Assembly: GCF_000512585.2 (NCBI RefSeq)
Contig: NC_089242.1
Span: 620,001 to 684,000, forward strand
Direction: 5' to 3'
Length of the DNA: 64,000 nt
DNA from: Kwoniella bestiolae CBS 10118
Taxonomy: Eukaryota; Basidiomycota; Tremellomycetes; Tremellales; Cryptococcaceae
Shown here: positions 62,515 to 64,000 of the stretch, one piece after another
Numbering within the stretch: the stretch's first letter is position 1
How the letters are laid out: each line of letters begins with the position of its first letter
Position numbers and translations under genes: made by a program
The notes under the pieces: generated by a model
The model's database searches: none
Told to the model about the DNA's origin: nothing
Seen by the model: the letters and a program-made list of their open reading frames with translations, nothing else

Positions 62515-64000
62515 TACTTGACTCTACAATAAGAAGGCACACACACAAAGAATGAAGATTTATAGTGGAATTGCTTATGTTTTGGGCAAATGGGGGCGGG
62601 ATGGATGGGCCTCGGATGTTCGTTCTAGGTGCAGACTTTGTATAATATACGATATGCCAAACTGGATAATCTGATTGAATGACGGACAGGACATTAGAGG
62701 GATAATACCTCTTGAGCCCGTTCTATCTGCGGGCGGCAACGGGCCAACTCACAAAATGTCAGAGACCTGCTTGATACAGCATATCCACAGAAAGCATGAT
62801 TTTTCAATTGATATCTCATCTCATCCTTTACACCAACCCCACTCTCCCTTTATGCAAGGCTCGCAAACCCCCTGGTGCTCTCTTAATTGATAGTGTATTT
62901 CAGGTGCTGTACACAGCAATTGAAAAGCCACTTGATGATAACACTCAAATGGACATACGTAGACGCCACGGCATGCGCTTTCAATTGAACTTTGTCGTGG
63001 ACGTCCATCGATTGGTAATTCTAAGTGGGGTGTTGGAGTAGTGCCCGATTTCGCCTTTGTGCGAGGTCGACAATCAGCATGCAGCAATTGCTCGGGTCGA
63101 CTCGCACATGCTTGTCATCTCTTGTTCTCCGTCAGTCGTGTAGTGTTATCGCAGTCTCAAGGCCGCATAATGCAAGCAATATGACGAGTGATCCCCAACT
63201 CTCGCTTGTGAAGTGAGTGGGGGAAATACGAATAACTCAGTTAAGGTTGATCTTTGGGCGTGATCTTATGCTTAACAGACTATCATCTTGTCGCCCGGTG
63301 TTAAAGTTCATCTATCATCAATCGTCTATCGCCGTTAATGGTGATGGGGAATGTGCTATGAGAAAAAACAATCATTCATGATAAGGTATTTTACCAACAC
63401 CACTCCCTTATTTCCCGTTACTTGCATTATCGACACAGCATGAGAATCCAGACTGAGTGATTCAGACCTACTAAGTCTGTGTGTCGCTCTGTTGGAACAT
63501 ATGTTTCCGATCACACAAAAAGACGAAACCGAACCGACCATCAAGGGTCAATGGGATATACAAAGGGGTTCCTTCTTCCCCATCAATCAATCAATCAATC
63601 AACGATGATCGAACGCTTTGCTTTGCCTTTGATGGTGAGATATAGGTGTTTGGATATGATACGGTAAGCCATCCATTCGGTTCGGTCTGACCCCACTCAT
63701 TCATTCTGGGTGGGTATGGGAATCTGAACGATATGATTGCCGATATTTGGGACGATTTTCTCTGCTCAGCTCAGTTGCGTCTTCTCGCCTTGCAAACTGT
63801 AGATAGCTTCTGGTGAGTTTGAGTCCTAGATCTATAGTCTAAATGGATGACATATGCTTACTGCTTACCAAAGGTCAAATTCGCATCGCACGGAAGGCAA
63901 GGCAAGGGGTGTTCAGTAAAACGAGGAACTGTCAACTGTTTGAAAGGAACAGAAAAGAAAAGAGATCGAGGTGAACCCTGAACTAAGGAAAAGACAAGCA
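62515..64000. other. Right-end region without recognised genes
   Basis: About 1.5 kb. Short open frames on both strands lack domains and splice support. It has an (ATCA)n run near 63582-63602. A gene beginning right of the window cannot be excluded. Confidence 0.4.
63582..63602 (+). repeat. (ATCA)n microsatellite
   Basis: About five tandem ATCA units in the intergenic right end. Confidence 0.8.

Overview
The window is nuclear DNA from a basidiomycete yeast, most likely Tremellales (Cryptococcus/Kwoniella type). The reasons are intron-dense genes with mostly 50-100 nt GT-AG introns, long Ser/Pro-rich disordered regions, C/T-rich leaders, and a gene set typical of such fungi (PDR transporter, sphingolipid Δ8-desaturase, Jip5, Mss4, Rrg9). 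No rRNA, tRNA, transposon or CRISPR array was recognised. The species assignment is inference.

Layout. 0-6 kb: 5' part of a Ste20/GCK-III kinase (Kic1/Nak1 type, running off the left edge), divergent from a large RING-H2 protein. 6-12 kb: Set5 methyltransferase and Sec18/NSF. 12-17 kb: an Asn/Thr-rich orphan, V-ATPase subunit d (VMA6) and Rrg9. 17-26 kb: a BBOX/TMLD-type dioxygenase, a TBC protein with an altered catalytic site, and the PI4P 5-kinase Mss4. 26-32.5 kb: Iba57, Jip5 and a cytochrome-b5-fused sphingolipid desaturase. 32.5-36.8 kb: a gene-poor accessory patch with small orphan genes behind strong TATA boxes, including two tandem paralogues with eight conserved cysteines. 36.8-45 kb: a PAF-acetylhydrolase-like enzyme and a full-length PDR ABC transporter. 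46-54 kb: a kelch protein, an unknown 350-aa helical protein and the myotubularin Ymr1. 54-62.5 kb: a very long gene joining a DUF1992 (DNAJC28-type) domain to an ABC1/ADCK (Cqd1/ADCK2-like) kinase, then the kinetochore protein Spc24 and choline-phosphate cytidylyltransferase. 62.5-64 kb: nothing recognised.

The genes do not form operons. Eight neighbouring pairs are divergent and share short promoter regions. Recurrent themes are phosphoinositide and lipid metabolism (Mss4, Ymr1, Pct1, desaturase, PAF-AH), membrane traffic (Sec18, TBC, V-ATPase) and mitochondrial function (Rrg9, Iba57, DUF1992-ABC1K, dioxygenase). The most novel items are the DUF1992-ABC1K fusion, the tandem eight-cysteine family, and the TBC protein that has lost its arginine finger. 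Splice sites were read by eye from GT/AG signals, reading phase and family conservation.
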